Positions 21,001-30,010 are shown, counted from the stretch's first letter. The stretch is DNA of 64,000 bases from Nakaseomyces glabratus (GCF_010111755.1 NC_088962.1:1054001-1118000), one strand, 5' to 3'. Program-made: numbers and translations. The notes: generated by a model not told the origin, from the letters alone.

Positions 21001-24000
21001 TGGATCTCATTCTTCATCACAGTTGATGAGAAGGGAGACATTGTTACCAGCAGCACTCTGTTCAATGCCACTCGTGACTACAAGTTGCCTGAGGCCCCAC
21101 ACACTTCGTTTGGCCCTGCACCTCCAGTGGAGACGCACACAGTTGTTCTTGAGAACAACATGACGAACTACGAGGTTGTATCTTACTGGACCACCACCAA
21201 CGAGTTTGGTGGGTTGATCACCACGAGCAGCACCAGCACGTACAGCGCTCCACCTTTGACTGTGACCGCCACTACTGCGTCTGACTATGTTGAGAGCGAC
21301 TGGATCTCATTCTTCATCACAGTTGATGAGAAGGGAGACATTGTTACCAGCAGCACTCTGTTCAATGCCACTCGTGACTACAAGTTGCCTGAGGCCCCAC
21401 ACACTTCGTTTGGCCCTGCACCTCCAGTGGAGACGCACACAGTTGTTCTTGAGAACAACATGACGAACTACGAGGTTGTATCTTACTGGACCACCACCAA
21501 CGAGTTTGGTGGGTTGATCACCACGAGCAGCACCAGCACGTACAGCGCTCCACCTTTGACTGTGACCGCCACTACTGCGTCTGACTATGTTGAGAGCGAC
21601 TGGATCTCATTCTTCATCACAGTTGATGAGAAGGGAGACATTGTTACCAGCAGCACTCTGTTCAATGCCACTCGTGACTACAAGTTGCCTGAGGCCCCAC
21701 ACACTTCGTTTGGCCCTGCACCTCCAGTGGAGACGCACACAGTTGTTCTTGAGAACAACATGACGAACTACGAGGTTGTATCTTACTGGACCACCACCAA
21801 CGAGTTTGGTGGGTTGATCACCACGAGCAGCACCAGCACGTACAGCGCTCCACCTTTGACTGTGACCGCCACTACTGCGTCTGACTATGTTGAGAGCGAC
21901 TGGATCTCATTCTTCATCACAGTTGATGAGAAGGGAGACATTGTTACCAGCAGCACTCTGTTCAATGCCACTCGTGACTACAAGTTGCCTGAGGCCCCAC
22001 ACACTTCGTTTGGCCCTGCACCTCCAGTGGAGACGCACACAGTTGTTCTTGAGAACAACATGACGAACTACGAGGTTGTATCTTACTGGACCACCACCAA
22101 CGAGTTTGGTGGGTTGATCACCACGAGCAGCACCAGCACGTACAGCGCTCCACCTTTGACTGTGACCGCCACTACTGCGTCTGACTATGTTGAGAGCGAC
22201 TGGATCTCATTCTTCATCACAGTTGATGAGAAGGGAGACATTGTTACCAGCAGCACTCTGTTCAATGCCACTCGTGACTACAAGTTGCCTGAGGCCCCAC
22301 ACACTTCGTTTGGCCCTGCACCTCCAGTGGAGACGCACACAGTTGTTCTTGAGAACAACATGACGAACTACGAGGTTGTATCTTACTGGACCACCACCAA
22401 CGAGTTTGGTGGGTTGATCACCACGAGCAGCACCAGCACGTACAGCGCTCCACCTTTGACTGTGACCGCCACTACTGCGCCTGACTATGTTGAGAGCGAC
22501 TGGATCTCATTCTTCATCACAGTTGATGAGAAGGGAGACATTGTTACCAGCAGCACTCTGTTCAATGCCACTCGTGACTACAAGTTGCCTGAGGCCCCAC
22601 ACACTTCGTTTGGCCCTGCACCTCCAGTGGAGACGCACACAGTTGTTCTTGAGAACAACATGACGAACTACGAGGTTGTATCTTACTGGACCACCACCAA
22701 CGAGTTTGGTGGGTTGATCACCACGAGCAGCACCAGCACGTACAGCGCTCCACCTTTGACTGTGACCGCCACTACTGCGTCTGACTATGTTGAGAGCGAC
22801 TGGATCTCATTCTTCATCACAGTTGATGAGAAGGGAGACATTGTTACCAGCAGCACTCTGTTCAATGCCACTCGTGACTACAAGTTGCCTGAGGCCCCAC
22901 ACACTTCGTTTGGCCCTGCACCTCCAGTGGAGACGCACACAGTTGTTCTTGAGAACAACATGACGAACTACGAGGTTGTATCTTACTGGACCACCACCAA
23001 CGAGTTTGGTGGGTTGATCACCACGAGCAGCACCAGCACGTACAGCGCTCCACCTTTGACTGTGACCGCCACTACTGCGTCTGACTATGTTGAGAGCGAC
23101 TGGATCTCATTCTTCATCACAGTTGATGAGAAGGGAGACATTGTTACCAGCAGCACTCTGTTCAATGCCACTCGTGACTACAAGTTGCCTGAGGCCCCAC
23201 ACACTTCGTTTGGCCCTGCACCTCCAGTGGAGACGCACACAGTTGTTCTTGAGAACAACATGACGAACTACGAGGTTGTATCTTACTGGACCACCACCAA
23301 CGAGTTTGGTGGGTTGATCACCACGAGCAGCACCAGCACGTACAGCGCTCCACCTTTGACTGTGACCGCCACTACTGCGTCTGACTATGTTGAGAGCGAC
23401 TGGATCTCATTCTTCATCACAGTTGATGAGAAGGGAGACATTGTTACCAGCAGCACTCTGTTCAATGCCACTCGTGACTACAAGTTGCCTGAGGCCCCAC
23501 ACACTTCGTTTGGCCCTGCACCTCCAGTGGAGACGCACACAGTTGTTCTTGAGAACAACATGACGAACTACGAGGTTGTATCTTACTGGACCACCACCAA
23601 CGAGTTTGGTGGGTTGATCACCACGAGCAGCACCAGCACGTACAGCGCTCCACCTTTGACTGTGACCGCCACTACTGCGTCTGACTATGTTGAGAGCGAC
23701 TGGATCTCATTCTTCATCACAGTTGATGAGAAGGGAGACATTGTTACCAGCAGCACTCTGTTCAATGCCACTCGTGACTACAAGTTGCCTGAGGCCCCAC
23801 ACACTTCGTTTGGCCCTGCACCTCCAGTGGAGACGCACACAGTTGTTCTTGAGAACAACATGACGAACTACGAGGTTGTATCTTACTGGACCACCACCAA
23901 CGAGTTTGGTGGGTTGATCACCACGAGCAGCACCAGCACGTACAGCGCTCCACCTTTGACTGTGACCGCCACTACTGCGTCTGACTATGTTGAGAGCGAC

Positions 24001-27000
24001 TGGATCTCATTCTTCATCACAGTTGATGAGAAGGGAGACATTGTTACCAGCAGCACTCTGTTCAATGCCACTCGTGACTACAAGTTGCCTGAGGCCCCAC
24101 ACACTTCGTTTGGCCCTGCACCTCCAGTGGAGACGCACACAGTTGTTCTTGAGAACAACATGACGAACTACGAGGTTGTATCTTACTGGACCACCACCAA
24201 CGAGTTTGGTGGGTTGATCACCACGAGCAGCACCAGCACGTACAGCGCTCCACCTTTGACTGTGACCGCCACTACTGCGTCTGACTATGTTGAGAGCGAC
24301 TGGATCTCATTCTTCATCACAGTTGATGAGAAGGGAGACATTGTTACCAGCAGCACTCTGTTCAATGCCACTCGTGACTACAAGTTGCCTGAGGCCCCAC
24401 ACACTTCGTTTGGCCCTGCACCTCCAGTGGAGACGCACACAGTTGTTCTTGAGAACAACATGACGAACTACGAGGTTGTATCTTACTGGACCACCACCAA
24501 CGAGTTTGGTGGGTTGATCACCACGAGCAGCACCAGCACGTACAGCGCTCCACCTTTGACTGTGACCGCCACTACTGCGCCTGACTATGTTGAGAGCGAC
24601 TGGATCTCATTCTTCATCACAGTTGATGAGAAGGGAGACATTGTTACCAGCAGCACTCTGTTCAATGCCACTCGTGACTACAAGTTGCCTGAGGCCCCAC
24701 ACACTTCGTTTGGCCCTGCACCTCCAGTGGAGACGCACACAGTTGTTCTTGAGAACAACATGACGAACTACGAGGTTGTATCTTACTGGACCACCACCAA
24801 CGAGTTTGGTGGGTTGATCACCACGAGCAGCACCAGCACGTACAGCGCTCCACCTTTGACTGTGACCGCCACTACTGCGTCTGACTATGTTGAGAGCGAC
24901 TGGATCTCATTCTTCATCACAGTTGATGAGAAGGGAGACATTGTTACCAGCAGCACTCTGTTCAATGCCACTCGTGACTACAAGTTGCCTGAGGCCCCAC
25001 ACACTTCGTTTGGCCCTGCACCTCCAGTGGAGACGCACACAGTTGTTCTTGAGAACAACATGACGAACTACGAGGTTGTATCTTACTGGACCACCACCAA
25101 CGAGTTTGGTGGGTTGATCACCACGAGCAGCACCAGCACGTACAGCGCTCCACCTTTGACTGTGACCGCCACTACTGCGTCTGACTATGTTGAGAGCGAC
25201 TGGATCTCATTCTTCATCACAGTTGATGAGAAGGGAGACATTGTTACCAGCAGCACTCTGTTCAATGCCACTCGTGACTACAAGTTGCCTGAGGCCCCAC
25301 ACACTTCGTTTGGCCCTGCACCTCCAGTGGAGACGCACACAGTTGTTCTTGAGAACAACATGACGAACTACGAGGTTGTATCTTACTGGACCACCACCAA
25401 CGAGTTTGGTGGGTTGATCACCACGAGCAGCACCAGCACGTACAGCGCTCCACCTTTGACTGTGACCGCCACTACTGCGTCTGACTATGTTGAGAGCGAC
25501 TGGATCTCATTCTTCATCACAGTTGATGAGAAGGGAGACATTGTTACCAGCAGCACTCTGTTCAATGCCACTCGTGACTACAAGTTGCCTGAGGCCCCAC
25601 ACACTTCGTTTGGCCCTGCACCTCCAGTGGAGACGCACACAGTTGTTCTTGAGAACAACATGACGAACTACGAGGTTGTATCTTACTGGACCACCACCAA
25701 CGAGTTTGGTGGGTTGATCACCACGAGCAGCACCAGCACGTACAGCGCTCCACCTTTGACTGTGACCGCCACTACTGCGTCTGACTATGTTGAGAGCGAC
25801 TGGATCTCATTCTTCATCACAGTTGATGAGAAGGGAGACATTGTTACCAGCAGCACTCTGTTCAATGCCACTCGTGACTACAAGTTGCCTGAGGCCCCAC
25901 ACACTTCGTTTGGCCCTGCACCTCCAGTGGAGACGCACACAGTTGTTCTTGAGAACAACATGACGAACTACGAGGTTGTATCTTACTGGACCACCACCAA
26001 CGAGTTTGGTGGGTTGATCACCACGAGCAGCACCAGCACGTACAGCGCTCCACCTTTGACTGTGACCGCCACTACTGCGTCTGACTATGTTGAGAGCGAC
26101 TGGATCTCATTCTTCATCACAGTTGATGAGAAGGGAGACATTGTTACCAGCAGCACTCTGTTCAATGCCACTCGTGACTACAAGTTGCCTGAGGCCCCAC
26201 ACACTTCGTTTGGCCCTGCACCTCCAGTGGAGACGCACACAGTTGTTCTTGAGAACAACATGACGAACTACGAGGTTGTATCTTACTGGACCACCACCAA
26301 CGAGTTTGGTGGGTTGATCACCACGAGCAGCACCAGCACGTACAGCGCTCCACCTTTGACTGTGACCGCCACTACTGCGTCTGACTATGTTGAGAGCGAC
26401 TGGATCTCATTCTTCATCACAGTTGATGAGAAGGGAGACATTGTTACCAGCAGCACTCTGTTCAATGCCACTCGTGACTACAAGTTGCCTGAGGCCCCAC
26501 ACACTTCGTTTGGCCCTGCACCTCCAGTGGAGACGCACACAGTTGTTCTTGAGAACAACATGACGAACTACGAGGTTGTATCTTACTGGACCACCACCAA
26601 CGAGTTTGGTGGGTTGATCACCACGAGCAGCACCAGCACGTACAGCGCTCCACCTTTGACTGTGACCGCCACTACTGCGTCCGACTATGTTGAGAGCGAC
26701 TGGATCTCATTCTTCATCACAGTTGATGAGAAGGGAGACATTGTTACCAGCAGCACTCTGTTCAATGCCACTCGTGACTACAAATTGCCTGACGCTCCAT
26801 ATACATTTTTAGGTGATCATACTACTGTCATCACTTCGGGTGGTAAGCCAACCACTGTAGTTGTTTCACACATCACCACTACTGACAGCAATGGCCACTC
26901 AACTGTAATTGAAACGACGTTGCCAGTTGGAAGTGGATCCAATGATCACACCACTGTCATCACTTCTGGTGGTAAGCCAACCACTGTAGTTGTTTCACAC

Positions 27001-27480
27001 ATCACCACTACTGACAGCAATGGCCACTCAACTGTAATTGAAACGACGTTGCCAGTTGGAAGTGGATCCATTGATCACACCACTGTCATCACTTCTGGTG
27101 GTAAGCCAACCACTGTAGTTGTTTCACACATCACCACTACTGATAGCAATGGAAATACTGTCACTATTCAACAATACCCAACTTTAGGCGAACCAAGTAC
27201 TTCTAATAGACCAACTAATGTAGCTCAACCACAACCTGCAGCAGGAAATAGTGCTAGACATTCTTCATCATCTAATGATTTAAATTCTTCATCATCCAGC
27301 AGAAGCACCACGACACTAGAAGGCAATTCCATCATACCATCTGCCAGTCAATCAATTTTTTCAGGGGCGCCTGGCCATACCAACAGTATATCTGACACAT
27401 ATAAGGGCTCCGCCTCACAAATCTCTATGAAATGGGGTTCTCTATCAATGGTTCTCATAATGTTAATTTTGAACATCTAG
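18025..27480 (+). CDS. Adhesin 1: giant GPI-type cell-wall protein with SFFIT/SHITT megasatellites
   Basis: 3,151 residues. A signal peptide comes first (MNPSFIIFFFLQILVRSVRA). Residues about 21-310 have rungs of the type NAGTLVFAD, NSGEVDVTC, NEGTMYFKG, NDGSMTFDG and NNGKISVQ, which suggests the beta-helical Hyr1/Iff-like N-terminal domain of fungal cell-wall proteins. Residues about 322-672 are diverged repeats and three 90-residue units. Residues 673-2928 are 22 full and one partial 100-residue units containing WISFFITVDEKGD, each with two N-glycosylation sequons (NAT, NMT). Three 43-residue VSHITT units follow, then a Ser-rich stalk and a hydrophobic C-terminus (WGSLSMVLIMLILNI) suited to GPI attachment. 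Adhesion to host cells or surfaces is inferred from the class; the ligand is unknown. Confidence 0.9.
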   Translation: MNPSFIIFFFLQILVRSVRADVTISADQTASTDVLYSEPVSILKDVKYTVNADTLQFTNGLNNAGTLVFADTVGSDAEQKLVVSNGDFINSGEVDVTCNSVTTPSYMFNVANFKNEGTMYFKGTQNGVQYGANQVTLISTTESIVNDGSMTFDGIENAYLKSSGTITNNGKISVQYNSGFAVSQSILGSGSIELGLATTLWFDDPSNTDISGQKVIQTEGSVIVFDTTKLTKPFTVNFGKFGGQNLFAVTTPVTSTSYDSITGILTIKVNGQDISLVLGTNLDPFGFIASPVSNPVTSPLDGQQHQIYTIVYSGVSVPPLPSPETKTITEKGVEHEVVVSYISTTSDNQLVTITTTSTIIPPFPKGTTSLLVENDVTIYDVYSYFIATNDQGAEYTATTILSYSPPAPTTVTIYQNHEHIQEVYSYYITVDGEGKIITESKLVSSTISYDPAPGPETKIVDLGNEVTEYDVISYYTTVDENGKVITTSTVDKFSPPPVSTITIYENHEHIVDVYSYFITVDGDGKIITDSKIISSSISYDPAPGPETKIVDLGNEVTEYDVISYYTTVDENGKVITTSTVDKFSPPPVSTITIYENHEHIVDVYSYFITVDGDGKIITDSKIISSSISYDPAPGPETKIVDLGNEVTEYDVISYYTTVDENGKVITTSTTTKYSPPPLTVTATTASDYVESDWISFFITVDEKGDIVTSSTLFNATRDYKLPEAPHTSFGPAPPVETHTVVLENNMTNYEVVSYWTTTNEFGGLITTSSTSTYSAPPLTVTATTASDYVESDWISFFITVDEKGDIVTSSTLFNATRDYKLPEAPHTSFGPAPPVETHTVVLENNMTNYEVVSYWTTTNEFGGLITTSSTSTYSAPPLTVTATTASDYVESDWISFFITVDEKGDIVTSSTLFNATRDYKLPEAPHTSFGPAPPVETHTVVLENNMTNYEVVSYWTTTNEFGGLITTSSTSTYSAPPLTVTATTASDYVESDWISFFITVDEKGDIVTSSTLFNATRDYKLPEAPHTSFGPAPPVETHTVVLENNMTNYEVVSYWTTTNEFGGLITTSSTSTYSAPPLTVTATTASDYVESDWISFFITVDEKGDIVTSSTLFNATRDYKLPEAPHTSFGPAPPVETHTVVLENNMTNYEVVSYWTTTNEFGGLITTSSTSTYSAPPLTVTATTASDYVESDWISFFITVDEKGDIVTSSTLFNATRDYKLPEAPHTSFGPAPPVETHTVVLENNMTNYEVVSYWTTTNEFGGLITTSSTSTYSAPPLTVTATTASDYVESDWISFFITVDEKGDIVTSSTLFNATRDYKLPEAPHTSFGPAPPVETHTVVLENNMTNYEVVSYWTTTNEFGGLITTSSTSTYSAPPLTVTATTASDYVESDWISFFITVDEKGDIVTSSTLFNATRDYKLPEAPHTSFGPAPPVETHTVVLENNMTNYEVVSYWTTTNEFGGLITTSSTSTYSAPPLTVTATTAPDYVESDWISFFITVDEKGDIVTSSTLFNATRDYKLPEAPHTSFGPAPPVETHTVVLENNMTNYEVVSYWTTTNEFGGLITTSSTSTYSAPPLTVTATTASDYVESDWISFFITVDEKGDIVTSSTLFNATRDYKLPEAPHTSFGPAPPVETHTVVLENNMTNYEVVSYWTTTNEFGGLITTSSTSTYSAPPLTVTATTASDYVESDWISFFITVDEKGDIVTSSTLFNATRDYKLPEAPHTSFGPAPPVETHTVVLENNMTNYEVVSYWTTTNEFGGLITTSSTSTYSAPPLTVTATTASDYVESDWISFFITVDEKGDIVTSSTLFNATRDYKLPEAPHTSFGPAPPVETHTVVLENNMTNYEVVSYWTTTNEFGGLITTSSTSTYSAPPLTVTATTASDYVESDWISFFITVDEKGDIVTSSTLFNATRDYKLPEAPHTSFGPAPPVETHTVVLENNMTNYEVVSYWTTTNEFGGLITTSSTSTYSAPPLTVTATTASDYVESDWISFFITVDEKGDIVTSSTLFNATRDYKLPEAPHTSFGPAPPVETHTVVLENNMTNYEVVSYWTTTNEFGGLITTSSTSTYSAPPLTVTATTASDYVESDWISFFITVDEKGDIVTSSTLFNATRDYKLPEAPHTSFGPAPPVETHTVVLENNMTNYEVVSYWTTTNEFGGLITTSSTSTYSAPPLTVTATTAPDYVESDWISFFITVDEKGDIVTSSTLFNATRDYKLPEAPHTSFGPAPPVETHTVVLENNMTNYEVVSYWTTTNEFGGLITTSSTSTYSAPPLTVTATTASDYVESDWISFFITVDEKGDIVTSSTLFNATRDYKLPEAPHTSFGPAPPVETHTVVLENNMTNYEVVSYWTTTNEFGGLITTSSTSTYSAPPLTVTATTASDYVESDWISFFITVDEKGDIVTSSTLFNATRDYKLPEAPHTSFGPAPPVETHTVVLENNMTNYEVVSYWTTTNEFGGLITTSSTSTYSAPPLTVTATTASDYVESDWISFFITVDEKGDIVTSSTLFNATRDYKLPEAPHTSFGPAPPVETHTVVLENNMTNYEVVSYWTTTNEFGGLITTSSTSTYSAPPLTVTATTASDYVESDWISFFITVDEKGDIVTSSTLFNATRDYKLPEAPHTSFGPAPPVETHTVVLENNMTNYEVVSYWTTTNEFGGLITTSSTSTYSAPPLTVTATTASDYVESDWISFFITVDEKGDIVTSSTLFNATRDYKLPEAPHTSFGPAPPVETHTVVLENNMTNYEVVSYWTTTNEFGGLITTSSTSTYSAPPLTVTATTASDYVESDWISFFITVDEKGDIVTSSTLFNATRDYKLPEAPHTSFGPAPPVETHTVVLENNMTNYEVVSYWTTTNEFGGLITTSSTSTYSAPPLTVTATTASDYVESDWISFFITVDEKGDIVTSSTLFNATRDYKLPDAPYTFLGDHTTVITSGGKPTTVVVSHITTTDSNGHSTVIETTLPVGSGSNDHTTVITSGGKPTTVVVSHITTTDSNGHSTVIETTLPVGSGSIDHTTVITSGGKPTTVVVSHITTTDSNGNTVTIQQYPTLGEPSTSNRPTNVAQPQPAAGNSARHSSSSNDLNSSSSSRSTTTLEGNSIIPSASQSIFSGAPGHTNSISDTYKGSASQISMKWGSLSMVLIMLILNI
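19231..20040 (+). repeat. Three 270-bp tandem units (variant SFFIT, 'YSYFIT' type)
   Basis: Units start at 19231, 19501 and 19771. The second and third are nearly identical; the first is more diverged (YSYYITVDGEGK versus YSYFITVDGDGK). Each encodes 90 residues, in frame. They carry ETKIVDLGNEVTEYDVISYY, which resembles the second half of the units in adhesin 2. Confidence 0.93.
20041..26808 (+). repeat. SFFIT megasatellite: 22 full plus one partial 300-bp unit
   Basis: Starts fall every 300 bp from 20041 to 26641; the last copy breaks off near 26808. The copies read as identical except for a few points: the first unit begins TACAGTCCTC instead of TACAGCGCTC, T-to-C changes at 22480 (unit 9) and 24580 (unit 16) change Ser to Pro, a silent T-to-C is at 26682 (unit 23), and changes near the broken end lie around 26783-26800. 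The unit length is a multiple of three, so copy-number change keeps the frame. GC content is visibly higher than in the flanks. Confidence 0.97.
26815..27172 (+). repeat. SHITT-type tandem repeat, 129-bp unit, about 2.8 copies
   Basis: Units start at 26815, 26944 and 27073. Each encodes a 43-residue module with DHTTVITSGGKPTTVVVSHI. The third loses similarity near 27150-27172. They lie directly after the broken last SFFIT unit. Confidence 0.93.
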
Positions 27481-27744
27481 TCTTGTCAAAACGATGAACA
27501 ATCGCGCTTGCGACATCCCAATTTTGTTTTATCAGCATTTTCCAATGTAAATTACTCTAATAAAATTTCCAACAAACAAGCAAAACCCAAAAGCAATTAT
27601 AGAGAACACTCAATGAAAATAATCTTAATTAAAACCATAGTTAATGTACCATAGCTCAATATTACTCTTTTTTTATAGGTTTTAGATAATTATTGTTCTT
27701 TTAATTACGCTTTCCCGTATATATACTCAGTATTAAAGTGCTGA

Positions 27745-27928
27745 TGTCCAAACCAGGGCTTTGCCAAACTGATTGACGCTCCCGCTGTTAGTGCTCTACT
27801 TGTTTTGTATAAGATTTACATGTACTTTTGCAGTTCATATCAGATCTGTGCTGCAGAATAGACTTTGTCCAAGCGTTCTATACAGCTTTATAGGGATCGA
27901 CGTGGCCAGTTCCAGCACAGATACATAT
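27745..27928 (+). ncRNA. H/ACA box snoRNA candidate upstream of CUE5 (3' pocket fits 25S U2191)
   Basis: A TATA sequence (27718-27726) precedes a GC-richer stretch. The 3' hairpin has a perfect 10-bp lower stem, ATCTGTGCTG (27844-27853) with CAGCACAGAT (27913-27922), followed at once by ACA plus three bases (27923-27928). Its upper stem is TTCTATA (27876-27882) with TATAGGG (27889-27895). Pocket arms CTTTGTCC (27863-27870) and CCAGTTC (27906-27912) complement GGACAAGG and GAACUGG, which flank one U in yeast 25S rRNA (from memory Psi2191, the snR32 site). The pocket-to-ACA distance is 17 nt, slightly long. The 5' hairpin is less certain: CAAACCAGG (27749-27757) with CTTGTTTTG (27799-27807), then box H ATAAGA (27809-27814). 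I recall SNR9 upstream of CUE5 in S. cerevisiae, so the identity is open. The 5' end is approximate. Confidence 0.62.
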
Positions 27929-28567
27929 ACAAGAGAATCCAGGAAAGCAGTCTCTCCGAACTAGTCTGAAATGTAACAGATGTTGCGAGTACTCCCTACA
28001 GCTGCTTCTTTCTCCATCCATCAAAGAAGTTCTGTGAGACAGTAAAGAAGCTAGAAGCATACTGTACTGACTCACTGTTGTCTTTTGCTATGGCTGGTTT
28101 CAAGCAGCCCTGTAACTCGCCATGCTGACGTGGCATCTTGTGGGACAAATTGGCACAAATGAAAAGACTTTGTTCTGTAATACGAGAATGGCAGGTGATA
28201 TTTACGTATTACATGCACACACAACACCGGATGTATTACTTAACGAATACATCACGTTTGTAGCGTATGAATGTATCAAATTCATGTGACCACGTTATCG
28301 TATACATAGATATAAAAACGTGACTTGTCGTGTTTTTCCCACGTTTTTTGGGTTCTGAAGAAGCCATCTTCTCTGATTATCCTTAAGGGGAGAAACTCGC
28401 TGGTGAAGCTCGCCCCTCCCTTCTAACTTGTCTCCCAACTGTTTCTACCTTTGAGCGTCAAATGTTTCATGACAAGTGGCTATCGACAGCAATCGAGTAT
28501 TAATTAGCTAGTGCTTGCTTCTTTTCATAGAGATCAAAGCCAGTGCCAGGAAGAATATCGGACAAAC
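27929..28567. promoter_or_regulatory. CUE5 upstream region with several inverted repeats
   Basis: 639 bp. It holds hairpins GATGTATT/AATACATC at 28230-28253 and GGCTG/CAGCC around 28092-28109, and one GCTTCTTT (28004-28011) that can pair with either of two AAAGAAG copies (28023-28029, 28044-28051). A TATA-like ATATAAAA is near 28310. CDEI/E-box-like GTCACATG reads on the minus strand near 28284. No gene is assigned. Confidence 0.4.
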
Positions 28568-29794
28568 ATGGGCAAGAAGTCACAGAAGGCCGAAAAGGCT
28601 GAGGATAAACCAGTGCTGGAGAAAGAAACAGGCGAGGATCTTGATTCAAAGCAACAAGAGCCAATTGAAGAACCAGTCGAGGTGAAGCAGGACAAGGACG
28701 AGGCAAAGGAAGAAGACTTGGAAGAAGTTAAGGAAGATGTCGGTGATTCTGCCAAGAAGGACATTACAGAAGACACAACCACTAAGAAAGTCGAGAACCC
28801 ACTGCTGTTGCAACTGAAAGAGGCGTTCCCTAACATAGAGGAGCAGTACGTGAAGGCTGTCATAATTGCATCGCAAGGTGCCCTAGACCCAGCTTTCAAT
28901 GCATTGCTGTTTTTGTCTGATCCCGAATCCGGTAAAGATATAGAGTTGCCTCGTGAGCCAGTGCAACAGAACCCATCTTTACCCCCAAGGAGAAAGCAGA
29001 CGCAATTGGAACAAGATGAGATGCTGGCCCGTCAATTGGACAAGGAGTACAACCGCAAGCGCAGGGGCGAGCGTCGCCATCACAACGAGCGTGAAGCTGG
29101 TAGAAACTACGAGAGATACAACAATGACGACCTGGAGGAGGACTCGTGGTCTCAATTTGTAGAGAAGGATCTCCCAGAGATTACTGCGAGGGCCAAGGGA
29201 TCGTTGCAAGAAACGGCTACGAAAGTTGGAACTTGGTTTAACGGTGTCAAGAAGAACTTCATTGGTGAAGGTGAAGAGAACGATTCCGCTTATTACCAGG
29301 ATGATTCACATGGAAGAGACCTAGACGAGGATTACGGGACCTACGTCGAACAACAAGAGCGTCGCCAGAGGAGAGGTGTTCAAGACCCAGGCTACAGAAG
29401 GGGTGATGAACAAAGATTAAACGCTAGACATAGATTTAATTCCTTCGGCGCTAGTGCTACGGATGATGTTGAAGGCGGTATTTCTCTGAGAGACGAAGAA
29501 TTTGGTGAGGACGAGGACGAGGAAGTGCCACCCCAGTTGCCATCCAGAGCTAGAAGCAATGACTCCAAGAAAGACAGCGAAGAAGTGAAGCCTCAAGAAG
29601 GTAAAAAGGACAAAGTTGTTGCTGAGACTACCTACATAGACACCCCAGAGAACAAAGAGAAGACCAAGAGGAAATGGCAACCATTACCACCAGAGCCACT
29701 GAACGCTACCCCTACTAAAGTCAACGCTTCCACAAAGAAGAATAAAAATGAAAGCGAGGATGAGTTTTTGATTAACAGTGACGAGGAACTTTAA
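28568..29794 (+). CDS. CUE5: Cue5 ubiquitin-binding selective-autophagy adaptor
   Basis: 408 residues from the ATG at 28568; S. cerevisiae Cue5 has 411. A CUE domain lies at about residues 78-120 (LLLQLKEAFPNIEEQYVKAV, then ALDPAFNALLFLSDP) and binds ubiquitin. The rest is charged and disordered. Near the C-terminus, W370-Q-P-L373 matches the known Cue5 Atg8-interacting motif (WQPL). Cue5 links ubiquitinated aggregates and proteasomes to Atg8 for vacuolar degradation. The frame opens 19 codons earlier at 28511, but MGKKSQKAEK is the better start. Its place beside WHI2 matches YOR042W-YOR043W. Confidence 0.92.
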   Translation: MGKKSQKAEKAEDKPVLEKETGEDLDSKQQEPIEEPVEVKQDKDEAKEEDLEEVKEDVGDSAKKDITEDTTTKKVENPLLLQLKEAFPNIEEQYVKAVIIASQGALDPAFNALLFLSDPESGKDIELPREPVQQNPSLPPRRKQTQLEQDEMLARQLDKEYNRKRRGERRHHNEREAGRNYERYNNDDLEEDSWSQFVEKDLPEITARAKGSLQETATKVGTWFNGVKKNFIGEGEENDSAYYQDDSHGRDLDEDYGTYVEQQERRQRRGVQDPGYRRGDEQRLNARHRFNSFGASATDDVEGGISLRDEEFGEDEDEEVPPQLPSRARSNDSKKDSEEVKPQEGKKDKVVAETTYIDTPENKEKTKRKWQPLPPEPLNATPTKVNASTKKNKNESEDEFLINSDEEL

Positions 29795-30010
29795 TGCGAA
29801 AGCCTAACGTTTTCAGACATAATGGGTACAGAAGTCGTAGATTTACCGTACGCGATTTTGATGTTACTATTTTACTCCCCTTGTATACTAAACAAGGGCC
29901 ATATATAATGCGGATATAGTTCAAGAAAAAAGCAATTCACACTGACTCGTGTCAACTCATAGATACTCCTTGATTGATCTTATTTATTTTGTTTACGTTT
30001 TGACAAGTAT

